Origin: a virus
DNA length: 27,888 bases
Reading direction: 5' to 3' (one strand)
Virus record (IMG/VR): IMGVR_UViG_3300030060_000478
Span: 3,755 to 31,642 of that record
Shown: piece after piece, positions 20,429 to 27,888 of the stretch
Position numbering within the stretch: the stretch's first letter is position 1
Layout of the letters: every line of letters begins with the position of its first letter
Notes under the pieces: model-generated
Seen by the model: only the letters and a program-made list of their open reading frames with translations
Database searches by the model: none
Told to the model about the DNA's origin: nothing
Position numbers and translations under genes: made by a program

Positions 20429-22909
20429 TTACGTTGCTTTCTTACGCAAAGGTTTTGTAGCTGATATACCTTGAATTTCAGCCAATGCTTCTAATGCAGG
20501 GCTAGGTAAAGCAAGTAAAGGCTGAAGTTGTGCTTCTAATTGAGCTATTTCTGTTCGTAGTTGTGTTTTTTGGGCCTCAGTTAAAAACTGTGAAGTAGCT
20601 GGATCATTAAGGGTGGCCGATTTTGCTTGAAATAAACTGTTGAGTGCTTTGATTCTCTCAACAGCGGGTTTACCTAATTCAGTCCTTAGTTGACCTTGTT
20701 TCAAGGCTAGTTCTGCATCAGCTGTACGTGCTGCTCTGGCAGCTGCAGCTTTCTTAATGTTAGCTGCATTAATTTTTTCTTTTTGTGCTTGCTCTGCTTT
20801 TTTGTAATCTGTATAAGTACCTAGTAATTTTGCCATGTTACCTAAAGTTACATTCCCTTGTTTATTTATCATAGGAGTTTTATCTATAAAGCGTTCAGCT
20901 TCTGCTATCTTCATAAACCCAGCTTGTTCCGGGTCCATCAAAATTTTTGTATCTTTTTTCTTTTTATCAGGTGCAGGAGTTTTCTTTGCTTTAGGTTTAG
21001 GTGTTTCTTCTAATCCTCCCTCTGCTTGTGTAACTTCTGCAGCTATACCTCCGTCTCCATCATCTGCTAGAGCAGCAGGAGTAGCACCAATAGAAGTTAT
21101 TTGATTAATTGCTTTATCATATTCTGCTTGTTGCCTTTCAATATCTTCAAGACCTTCGCGTGTTCCAAAAACATATTCAGAACCATAAGTAAGAGGGCCG
21201 GGACGCTCGTACATTAATCTACCAACTTCTGCACCCCTTCTCTGGGGACCTCCAATATATTCTTCATATAGCTCTCTAGTATCCTCTACTAAAGGAGAAC
21301 TAGCATCCTGATAAGCAGTCTTGCCAAACCTCACCCTGTTACTAGGCAGCTGTACCATTTGTCTGAGGCCACCGCCACCCTTGAAGGCTTGCCTGACCTG
21401 ACCTACTTGAGAGCCTACCTGTGCAGGACCAGCACCCTTGGATGCCATCTGTTGACCCTGTGCTGCTCTTTGTCTTAGCATAGCATCTATTTGTTTATCT
21501 ATCTCTTCTTGTGAAGGGCCAGCAGCAGGAGCAGCAGGAGCTTGTGCGCGTGATCCCATCTGATTAAGAAGTTTTGGAAGACCGGCACCTCCTAGCATAG
21601 ATGTTACAGGAGCAGGTAGTTTTTTAGCCATATTTATTGCTTTATCAGTAGACAGAAGACCACCTGTAAGAAGCTGCTCCATAAAGCTACCGCCTCTTTT
21701 CATACCCAGAACAGGAGAAGTGTCAAGGTCTTGAGTCTTTTCCAGCAGAGAACTAAGAGCACCACCACTCTGTGCCTTGACAGGCATCTCTTTTACCATG
21801 CCACCTGCTTGACCAAACGGTTTGATACCAGCTGCACCCAGTGCTCCCAGTGCCTGTGTACCCACGCCCAGTAGTTGAGTAGACAAGGGTTGAGCAGCGG
21901 AGAACTGTTGTTCCTTGGTTGTTCTGGTGGGTTCAATGGGAAAGCCTCTGAGAATAGAAGAGAACTCTTGCAGGGTTCTAAGCGGGAAAGCTTCCTCTGC
22001 CTCAAACTCCTGCCGTGCCAGATCAATACCTCTTTGAGCCTGCGTCTGTCTAGCAGCACCTACACCTGACAGTGCACCTAGTTCTTTCAACTGTTGAGCA
22101 GGTATAGCAGAGCCAAGAGAGGCCAGCTGTGTGGCACCTGCTGCTTCTCTGGCTCTTTGATTTGCAAGTCTAGTCTGAGCATCCTGATAAGAAGCTGCAA
22201 GACCTCTTGCTTCTATGTCACCTAGCTGTGTTGCTAAGTTTCTCTGACGTTCTGCTTCTAGAACAGCTGCTCTTGATCCACCAAATGCACCTGCCTGTGC
22301 AGCTTGTGCTGCCAGCTGTTGCTCCTCTACATCTCCAATTCTCTGCGCTTCTCTCTTCTGAATGTCTGTGACATTTCTGAGGAAAGGGTTCATAAAAGAT
22401 GCAACTTCTTGCGGATCAGTGGGAGAGCGCGTGGCTTCTCTGGCCAGTGTGGTGGCTTCTTCAAAGAGGGGTTGAGTTGCTCCGGGTATCTGTTCTATTT
22501 GCTCAAAAGCTCTGGTCTGGGCAGGGTCAAACCTAGCTTGAAGAGGACCTTCAAAAGCTTGAAAACCTGCTTCTTCTCTTTGCTCTTGAATGGCTTGGGC
22601 TTTACCAAAAATATCTTTAATAAAAGGTTTAAGCTCTGTGGGAAACTCACTCTGTTGTACGCTGGTTTGAACAGCAGGAGCAGGGGGAGGAGAAGAGCTA
22701 CCGCCACCAAGAAATTGTATAAGATTTGTATTAGGATTGATTGTACCTGCACCGCCCATGGCACGTAGAACTACCATCTCTTCAGAGTTTACATGGGCAA
22801 GCTCAGTGTCACCACCTATTCCTTTTCCAGATAGGTCAGTGTACAAGCAGTTGTACAGTTCAATTTTTTCCGCTATGGAAAAATCACTGATAAGTTTTTT
22901 TACATCCAT
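20429..22909 (-). CDS. Large Ala/Gln-rich virion protein
   Basis: The 826-residue product has a Pro/Ser linker near 70-85 and then a long helical region rich in Ala, Gln, Glu and Arg (about 90-330, including AGAFGGSRAAVLEAERQRNL). This pattern is common in marine phage structural proteins near the internal core genes. Gly-rich repeats with MKRGG- and GGGLRQM-like turns follow, then a Lys/Pro-rich linker (PKPKAKKTPAPDKKKKD) and a second Ala-rich helical end. Position before the 1828-residue gene suggests a core or ejection protein like T7 gp14 or gp15, but this is inference. Its ATG overlaps the preceding stop (TAATG), with AAGGAT 9 bases upstream. Confidence 0.72.
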   Translation of the reverse strand: MDVKKLISDFSIAEKIELYNCLYTDLSGKGIGGDTELAHVNSEEMVVLRAMGGAGTINPNTNLIQFLGGGSSSPPPAPAVQTSVQQSEFPTELKPFIKDIFGKAQAIQEQREEAGFQAFEGPLQARFDPAQTRAFEQIEQIPGATQPLFEEATTLAREATRSPTDPQEVASFMNPFLRNVTDIQKREAQRIGDVEEQQLAAQAAQAGAFGGSRAAVLEAERQRNLATQLGDIEARGLAASYQDAQTRLANQRAREAAGATQLASLGSAIPAQQLKELGALSGVGAARQTQAQRGIDLARQEFEAEEAFPLRTLQEFSSILRGFPIEPTRTTKEQQFSAAQPLSTQLLGVGTQALGALGAAGIKPFGQAGGMVKEMPVKAQSGGALSSLLEKTQDLDTSPVLGMKRGGSFMEQLLTGGLLSTDKAINMAKKLPAPVTSMLGGAGLPKLLNQMGSRAQAPAAPAAGPSQEEIDKQIDAMLRQRAAQGQQMASKGAGPAQVGSQVGQVRQAFKGGGGLRQMVQLPSNRVRFGKTAYQDASSPLVEDTRELYEEYIGGPQRRGAEVGRLMYERPGPLTYGSEYVFGTREGLEDIERQQAEYDKAINQITSIGATPAALADDGDGGIAAEVTQAEGGLEETPKPKAKKTPAPDKKKKDTKILMDPEQAGFMKIAEAERFIDKTPMINKQGNVTLGNMAKLLGTYTDYKKAEQAQKEKINAANIKKAAAARAARTADAELALKQGQLRTELGKPAVERIKALNSLFQAKSATLNDPATSQFLTEAQKTQLRTEIAQLEAQLQPLLALPSPALEALAEIQGISATKPLRKKAT

Positions 22910-23340
22910 TAGCCAACATCCTTTACAATAGTAGTATAGTACTTTTCAAAGTTATGTTCCTTAGTATATTTTAACCAACCGTCTCTTACAGGGTGTTCTA
23001 ATCTTTTGGCTCCTTGTTCTTTTGCATATTGTTCCAGAGGAGAATCTTCACCAAAGATATAAGAATACCATTTCTTTATAGTGTGTGGTTTGGTTCCTGC
23101 CCAAGGAACCATAAACACTTTGTATTTTGGATACTCCACCATCTGTGAAATACAAGCTCCAAATATCCCGTCCTCTTCACTGACTAAAACCCATAGCTGC
23201 ATCTGATTATGAAGTAGAGATAGGTAGATGTCATCTAGGTCTCGTTCTCCTTTACTAATATCCAAAGCTTTTTTAATAAAACCTTTTGCATGGGGCCACG
23301 TAACTTCAACACAATTCTGTTCTATTCTTATTAGTTTCAT
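22909..23340 (-). CDS. GNAT-fold (acetyltransferase-like) protein of the virion block
   Basis: The 143-residue product follows the GNAT plan: a first helix region (WPHAKGFIKKAL), strand MQLWVLVSEEDG, the next strand FGACISQMVEYP, strand KVFMVPWAG, helix LEQYAKEQGAKRLEHPV, and the ending RDGWLKYTKEHNFEKYYTTIVKDV, typical of GNAT C-termini. Small GNAT-like genes in this position are common in marine podoviruses and occupy the place of T7 gene 13. Acetylation is not shown, since the acetyl-CoA pyrophosphate loop is not obvious. AAAGGATG precedes the ATG, a good ribosome site. Confidence 0.65.
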   Translation of the reverse strand: MKLIRIEQNCVEVTWPHAKGFIKKALDISKGERDLDDIYLSLLHNQMQLWVLVSEEDGIFGACISQMVEYPKYKVFMVPWAGTKPHTIKKWYSYIFGEDSPLEQYAKEQGAKRLEHPVRDGWLKYTKEHNFEKYYTTIVKDVG

Positions 23341-23348
23341 TACATCCT

Positions 23349-25628
23349 TTATGCAAGAGAACTAAGTCCTCCGCGCATCTCTGGTGGTTGTTTAGGTCTG
23401 CCATACTTATCCATTCTAAAGTTACTTATGAACTGATCCAACTGATTTGATCCAGCTGTGCTAGAACCATTGCCTAACATAGACACTACATCAGCTGGTA
23501 TGACATACTCATCAGGAGACAGAATAGCAGGTTGCGTTCCCATCTGACCACCCTCTTGACCTGCTATGACAAACGGAATGTTGTCTGACATGCCGTCTTC
23601 TTTGGGATCACCTGTGGGCATCACGCGCCCCTCAAAGTAGGGAACACCTGCCAGACCACCTTGTTCAAACTTCAGTAGCCTTTGCATTCCAATGCCTACC
23701 TGACCTCCTGTTTTAACATCATCAGCAGCAGAAGTATCTGATCCGTCACCTCCCGGACCTGCACCATCAGCTGCATCAGCACCACTGGAGCTACTACTAT
23801 CAGCATCCTCTTCACCACCCGGACCACCAAAACCTGAATCACCAAATCCAGAGCCGGGACCAGAGTCAGTTCCAAATCCACTGTCACCAATAGAACTACC
23901 ACCACCACCAGTGGGAGTACCACTGGGAGTACTACTGGGACCGCCGATACTCGGAGCACCAGAAACAACATTAGCCATTGCCTGTGCAACTGATGTTTGA
24001 CTACCCGGAACTGAAGGATTACCATCTTCAAAATCTTCTGGTTGATCTCCTAGGTCCATTCCTATTCCAGCCATAGCTGCTGCAGCTGCCGCTGCTGCCG
24101 CTGCATCTTCTGCCTCTGCTTGTTCTGCTGCTTGTTCTGCTGTAGGAGGTCCTTGTATGGGACCAGCAGGAGGAGGAGCAGGAGGAGGAGGGTCTGGTGC
24201 TAAGAAATCAAAGAGTTTGCCTCCTAAATAACCTAATCCTGTAATAGCTAATCCCGGAGGACTCATCATACCTATACCTGCAGCAGCTTTACCAGCTGTG
24301 CTCAAACCTGTGCCTAGAGCACCTCCCATTGTGCTAGGAACTGCTTCACTAGCTAAACCAACTACTGAACTACCAAACTCACCGGGAGTAGCAGTTCCAG
24401 AACCTATGGTAACATCATCTGCATCAGTGGAGCCACCCGCTTGAAACGGTTGAGGAGGTTGACCACCACCTATGGCAATACCAGTGGCTGGCATACCGGG
24501 AGGTGTTCCCGGAGTTCCCAGAGGGTAGCCCTTGGTAGTTGCTTCTTCTTCCTCTTCCTCTCCGGGCTTTACAACTGCCTGTGCAAGTATGGGAAGAATA
24601 GTAGAACCCTCACCTCCTGTGAGATTTTGTATTGCTGCTTTTATGCTACCACCTTGCTCAAGATTTACAAGACCGCCTGTGCTCAGAGGGGTATATTGCA
24701 TAGGTGTATAGAACCTAGAGCTTTGACCCTCTGGTAGTCCCTGCACCACTTCCATAATATCTTCTTGTGTCACCTCTCCATCTTCATCTCTGTCTATGTC
24801 TCTGCGCTCTCTGCTTGCTCTAAGGGCTGTAGGAACAAAGGGTTCTCTTCTATCACCATCACCTGCTGGAGCTTCTGGGAGGGGTTCATCAAACTCTCCT
24901 GTTAGTGCTGCTACACCCAGAGGTGCACCTACATTCATTAGTAAGTCATCTCCTAAAAATTTACCTGCTTCTTCAAAAGTTCTAGCGTATCCTCCTAAAC
25001 CTGTTGCTTGGCCAGCTGCCATAGAATCAAGAGCAGTTTGAACATCTGCTGCAGGTAAATTTGCAGGCAGTAGACTTGCATCCTTAATCGTCGCAGATGC
25101 GTAATCTGGTAGGCCTGTTGCTGGGTTCGTAGTAACACCTGCTAAAGCGCCTTTTGCTTTAGCTGCCTCTCCTAGCGTAGCAGCATCTGAAGCTGCACCA
25201 TAGCCAGCTAGAAGACCAGAACCTGCACCTGCTAGTGCTGCCCTTCCAAAGTCCATGTCTTGACCTGAAAGAGCTTGACCAGCAAGGTGACCACCAAAAG
25301 CTGTAAGACCTGTGCCTAGTCCTGTGGCTAGTCCTGTACTAAGACCCAAACCTGATGCTCCTCCAGCACCAAAGAAAGCACCAGCACCGGGACCTAAGAA
25401 CGTGGCAGCACCTATGGCAAGAACCGTGGGAAGCAATCTCTTAAACAGTCCAGCCTCTGGTAGACCTGTCTCTGGGTTTGTTCTTAGTGGTTCTTTGAAT
25501 ACCAGTGCAGAGAGACCATTGAGTGCATCTATCTCTGAGTCAGTCATATGAATAAGCTGCGTATCAGGACCTCTCCCCATACGCTTCAATGCCTGTGCTT
25601 GCATTCTAGGATTCTGCATTGTATTCAT
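23349..25628 (-). CDS. Low-complexity virion protein with EF-hand-like loop
   Basis: In 759 residues the N-terminal third has Ala/Gly-rich hydrophobic stretches (about 70-160). DRDEDGEVTQED at 279-290 matches an EF-hand/dockerin-type calcium loop. The middle is Pro-, Glu-, Ala- and Gly-rich, including poly-Glu, a run of about 11 Ala, and GFGDSGFGG repeats. The end is more ordered: GRVMPTGDPKEDGMSDNIPF and LSPDEYVIPADVVSMLGNGS, a pattern I recognise from many marine phage structural proteins. It is probably a tail or core virion protein. The gene overlaps the preceding stop (TAATG), with AGGAG about 11 bases upstream. The low-complexity coding DNA gives misleading open frames in other phases. 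Confidence 0.72.
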   Translation of the reverse strand: MNTMQNPRMQAQALKRMGRGPDTQLIHMTDSEIDALNGLSALVFKEPLRTNPETGLPEAGLFKRLLPTVLAIGAATFLGPGAGAFFGAGGASGLGLSTGLATGLGTGLTAFGGHLAGQALSGQDMDFGRAALAGAGSGLLAGYGAASDAATLGEAAKAKGALAGVTTNPATGLPDYASATIKDASLLPANLPAADVQTALDSMAAGQATGLGGYARTFEEAGKFLGDDLLMNVGAPLGVAALTGEFDEPLPEAPAGDGDRREPFVPTALRASRERRDIDRDEDGEVTQEDIMEVVQGLPEGQSSRFYTPMQYTPLSTGGLVNLEQGGSIKAAIQNLTGGEGSTILPILAQAVVKPGEEEEEEATTKGYPLGTPGTPPGMPATGIAIGGGQPPQPFQAGGSTDADDVTIGSGTATPGEFGSSVVGLASEAVPSTMGGALGTGLSTAGKAAAGIGMMSPPGLAITGLGYLGGKLFDFLAPDPPPPAPPPAGPIQGPPTAEQAAEQAEAEDAAAAAAAAAAMAGIGMDLGDQPEDFEDGNPSVPGSQTSVAQAMANVVSGAPSIGGPSSTPSGTPTGGGGSSIGDSGFGTDSGPGSGFGDSGFGGPGGEEDADSSSSSGADAADGAGPGGDGSDTSAADDVKTGGQVGIGMQRLLKFEQGGLAGVPYFEGRVMPTGDPKEDGMSDNIPFVIAGQEGGQMGTQPAILSPDEYVIPADVVSMLGNGSSTAGSNQLDQFISNFRMDKYGRPKQPPEMRGGLSSLA

Positions 25629-26050
25629 TATGACATGGCTCCTATTGTATCTTTAAGACTTGCCAGCCCTCCTTGTTGATTACCGGGGTTAGCAGTGGTC
25701 TGTGACAACTGCCCTGTGCTAGTGCCTGTTATCATTGATCTTTGACTTTGATCAAATGGAGAGAGTCCTTGGTTTTCTTGTATATTCTCTAATGTATTAT
25801 ACCCTTCTAGGCCAACATTGGCAAAGCTTGCCCCCGGATATATAGGCCTAGGTTTAAGAGTATTCAGGGTATAGTCATAGTCTGCCACCTGCTGTGGTTC
25901 AGAAGGAGGAGGAACTAGTCTGCTACCCAAGGCTGGCATTGGAATAGGAACAGATATAATAGGAGAAAGAACAGTGGATTGAGGAGGCATACTCTGTCCC
26001 TGTCCTCCTGCACCCATCATAGATAGTAGTGTGTTCATATCATAGTTCAT
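25628..26050 (-). CDS. Small Pro/Gln-rich protein of the virion block
   Basis: The 140-residue product is rich in Pro, Gln, Ser and Gly (SMPPQSTVLSPIISVPIPMP near 20-39), looks disordered, and has no membrane segment or recognised domain. It sits between the 95-residue protein and the 759-residue virion protein, with its stop overlapping the next start (TAATG). The Shine-Dalgarno is weak (GGACGGA about 12 bases upstream). It is probably a minor virion or assembly protein by position only. Confidence 0.68.
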   Translation of the reverse strand: MNYDMNTLLSMMGAGGQGQSMPPQSTVLSPIISVPIPMPALGSRLVPPPSEPQQVADYDYTLNTLKPRPIYPGASFANVGLEGYNTLENIQENQGLSPFDQSQRSMITGTSTGQLSQTTANPGNQQGGLASLKDTIGAMS

Positions 26051-26338
26051 TTAATTAAAATCCGTCCATCCAATAGTAGTGCTTGCAAGACTAACATAAC
26101 CTTTAAACTTACCTGTTTTTCTTTCATAAACAATATCACCACCTCTGGCCTGACCTAGCTCTCCAAAAGAAACTGCTCTGTTAATTCTATAAGCTCCTCT
26201 TCTCTCTTGATCTAGGTCTCTGCTGTCTAGCTCTGCAATTAGACCATCTGCCCACTGACGAACCACGGTGTACATCTCTACTAATTCTTCGTCACTTAGG
26301 TTGTAGAGAATGGGTATTGTAGGATATGTTGTAGTCAT
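26051..26338 (-). CDS. Small protein downstream of the tail nozzle, unknown function
   Basis: The 95-residue product has a helical charged middle (SDEELVEMYTVVRQWADGLI then AELDSRDLDQERR) and a beta-like end (GDIVYERKTGKFKGYVSL then TTIGWTDFN). The ATG overlaps the tail-nozzle stop (TAATG) and TAAGG lies just upstream. It could be a small tail or scaffold component. The family is not recognised. Confidence 0.75.
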   Translation of the reverse strand: MTTTYPTIPILYNLSDEELVEMYTVVRQWADGLIAELDSRDLDQERRGAYRINRAVSFGELGQARGGDIVYERKTGKFKGYVSLASTTIGWTDFN

Positions 26339-27888
26339 TACCTTAGTCCATCATCTTGTATGTCTAGTCTAAGCTCACCATATCTCCACTCAGTTCCAGT
26401 TGCATTGTTCTCCAGTTTAATTCTAGCCTGCCTACCTCTTGATCTAAACCTAACAGTTTCTGTAGACTGTGTAAGATTAAAAGGTCCTTTGGTTCTTAGC
26501 TGACTATTTGGAAACTCTTTAGTTTGAATTGTAAAAGATACCTGCCCGTTGTTGATGGTCATATCAGGTATAAGTCTATCAACAAAAAGCATCTCATTAC
26601 CATCACCTATGCCAAAGTCAGCAGACTCAATGAAAGAATCTAGTTTGAGTCCTTTGGCTGTAAAGACACCCGGAGGTTCGTTGTCATATATTCTGGTGGT
26701 TCCTACAGATGTACCAGTGGTGATTACATTATCAAAAGTGCTACTGTCATTCCACGTTGTCCAGATAGCCTCACCATAGACCCAGTAGTTTTCTTCCATT
26801 GACCAAGACACATACCTGTCACACTCTGTAGAACTAGCAGAAGGGTAGAGCCAAGTTACTTCTTTAAACTCAGAGTTAAGCCCACAGAATATCTTACCTA
26901 GTTCAGAGGTATTGATGTCATCATAGATATGTCTTCTCACTGTGCAGTCTAATCTCCTGACTCTGTTACCGTCTAAAATAAAGAAGTTATCCCTCCCCAT
27001 CCACACAGGTACGCCGTCCATATCTACGCCACCATGTTGACTAACGCCTCCACAACCTGTGCCTAGTTCAGTAAAAGAAAAGATAAACGGTGGACCTGTG
27101 AAGCGCATCCCGTAGAGAACTTCATCTGTAAGAATAGCTATCTGGTTACGTGATCTGATGCCCTGCATAATCACTGTACCACCTGCTAGATTGTTCTCTC
27201 CAGAAGTAGAACTAATAGAAGGCGTCCAGTTATTATAGTTATTTTGATCTGACCACCTGACCAGAAGAGGTTCTTTTGTACCTGCTACGTTGGAACAACC
27301 AAAACAAACAACGTGCCTGTCATTAGGAGAGACAACAAAGCTGTTTGAACTAACAGGTGCATTGGTGACAGCGTTTGCTCTGACACTCCCACCAGATGTT
27401 GGGAACCATTGAAAGAGACCACCACCTCTTCTGTTTGCCAGTAGTATCTCACCAAAGTTATCCAGTGTCCAGTTGGCAGCTTCAAACTCAATACCAGAAG
27501 ATGCAGCTGGTGAGTTCCATGTTCTGTAATCTGCACTAGAGCTAACAGATACAAGAAACTGTGCCACGGCTAGACCTGCTCCTGCACTGGTTGCCGCTGC
27601 ATTTACCAGAGAGTTGATTGTAAAGTTGTTTGCATCCTGTGCAGATACCACCTTAAATATAGGGCCACCAAATGTAGAGTCTGTCAGTAGTATATTACCG
27701 CCCACTGTAGTAGCTGTACTAAAATAAACAAAATCATTTATCTCTAGACCATGGCTATTGCTGGTGATGCTAACAGCAACTGTAGCTGCCACCACGTTTA
27801 TAACACTGGTCAAAACCACAGAGGTAAGTGTCTCTGCATCATAAGCCGCTGCACCGTAGCCTGTGCCTGTGATACCCACAGAGGCACC
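26338..27888 (-). CDS. Tail nozzle / tail tubular protein B-like (5' end outside window)
   Basis: The frame is open to the window edge, and the GTG at 27879 lies inside it, so the true start is beyond the window. 516 residues are visible. Features of the gp12-like nozzle family are RWSDQNNYNNWTPS, the propeller-like repeats around LTDEVLYGMRFTGPPFIFSF and VDMDGVPVWMGRDNFFILDG, CDRYVSWSMEENYWVYG, and the ending FRSRGRQARIKLE then WRYGELRLDIQDDG. The T7 protein has 794 residues and closes the tail tube, where fibres attach. Position at the head of this block agrees with T7 order (gene 12 before 13 to 16). Confidence 0.86.
   Translation of the reverse strand, partial: GASVGITGTGYGAAAYDAETLTSVVLTSVINVVAATVAVSITSNSHGLEINDFVYFSTATTVGGNILLTDSTFGGPIFKVVSAQDANNFTINSLVNAAATSAGAGLAVAQFLVSVSSSADYRTWNSPAASSGIEFEAANWTLDNFGEILLANRRGGGLFQWFPTSGGSVRANAVTNAPVSSNSFVVSPNDRHVVCFGCSNVAGTKEPLLVRWSDQNNYNNWTPSISSTSGENNLAGGTVIMQGIRSRNQIAILTDEVLYGMRFTGPPFIFSFTELGTGCGGVSQHGGVDMDGVPVWMGRDNFFILDGNRVRRLDCTVRRHIYDDINTSELGKIFCGLNSEFKEVTWLYPSASSTECDRYVSWSMEENYWVYGEAIWTTWNDSSTFDNVITTGTSVGTTRIYDNEPPGVFTAKGLKLDSFIESADFGIGDGNEMLFVDRLIPDMTINNGQVSFTIQTKEFPNSQLRTKGPFNLTQSTETVRFRSRGRQARIKLENNATGTEWRYGELRLDIQDDGLR

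Noticed and set aside
23696-24031. Minus-strand 111-codon very hydrophobic frame inside the 759-residue virion gene
   Set aside because: It is an out-of-phase reading of Gly/Ser/Pro/Ala-rich coding DNA. The Val/Leu runs are a by-product of the codons used, and there is no ribosome site.
24061-24130. Possible programmed frameshift or tandem repeat in the GCA/GCT-rich segment
   Set aside because: The reading frame is intact on both sides. The repeats simply encode a poly-Ala run, and no slippery heptamer with a following structure was seen.
27877-27879. GTG at 27879 as the true start of the tail-nozzle gene
   Set aside because: The same frame continues open to the window edge with plausible residues, so the gene is taken as truncated.

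Overview
The window is a stretch of a tailed, podovirus-like (T7-related) phage genome of marine type. Supporting signs are a T7 gp4-style primase-helicase, a family A DNA polymerase with 3'-5' exonuclease motifs, a gp2.5-like ssDNA-binding protein, a Cas4-like exonuclease, a tail-nozzle (gp12-like) protein, very large Ala/Gly-rich virion proteins, and an overlapping Rz/Rz1 spanin pair that implies a Gram-negative host. The adenosylcobalamin-dependent (class II) ribonucleotide reductase, ThyX, DUF3310 protein and Hsp20 are typical accessory genes of marine phages. Cobaviruses and HMO-2011-like phages of marine alphaproteobacteria come to mind as relatives, but this is recall, not a search. The polymerase here has no DnaJ-like insertion of the HMO-2011 kind. 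No integrase, terminase, capsid, portal or phage RNA polymerase gene lies in the window.

Layout. Plus strand, 1-10355: a truncated small membrane-protein gene, then primase-helicase, polymerase, two small genes, ssDNA-binding protein, Cas4-like nuclease, a zinc-ribbon/GIY-YIG nuclease, three overlapping small genes (one DUF3310), class II RNR, four small secreted or membrane proteins, and thyX. A tRNA-Arg(UCU) starts on the last base of the thyX stop codon. It is followed by a clear sigma70-type promoter (TTGATA, 17 bp, TATAAT), a short leader that can fold like a ROSE RNA thermometer, and an hsp20 gene. The hsp20 3' end overlaps the 3' end of the oppositely oriented block by 8 bp.

Minus strand, 27888 down to 10945 (in transcription order): tail-nozzle protein (5' end outside the window), two small proteins, a 759-residue low-complexity virion protein with an EF-hand-like loop, a GNAT-fold protein, an 826-residue and an 1828-residue virion protein, a GT8-like glycosyltransferase, a three-domain glycosyltransferase/methyltransferase/DUF115 protein, a small acidic protein, a holin candidate, a 14-codon linking ORF, and the spanins Rz and Rz1. 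The order matches T7 genes 12 to 18.5, but sugar-modifying enzymes sit where T7 has its tail-fibre gene.

The plus-strand block copies and recombines DNA and makes dNTPs and dTMP. The minus-strand block builds the tail and ejected core, modifies a surface glycan (virion or host; inference) and lyses the cell. Almost every junction is an ATGA or TAATG overlap or a gap of a few bases, so there is no gene-free stretch above 100 bases. The points I rate highest are the ROSE-like leader of hsp20, the primase-like zinc domain fused to a GIY-YIG nuclease, and the three-domain glycan enzyme.
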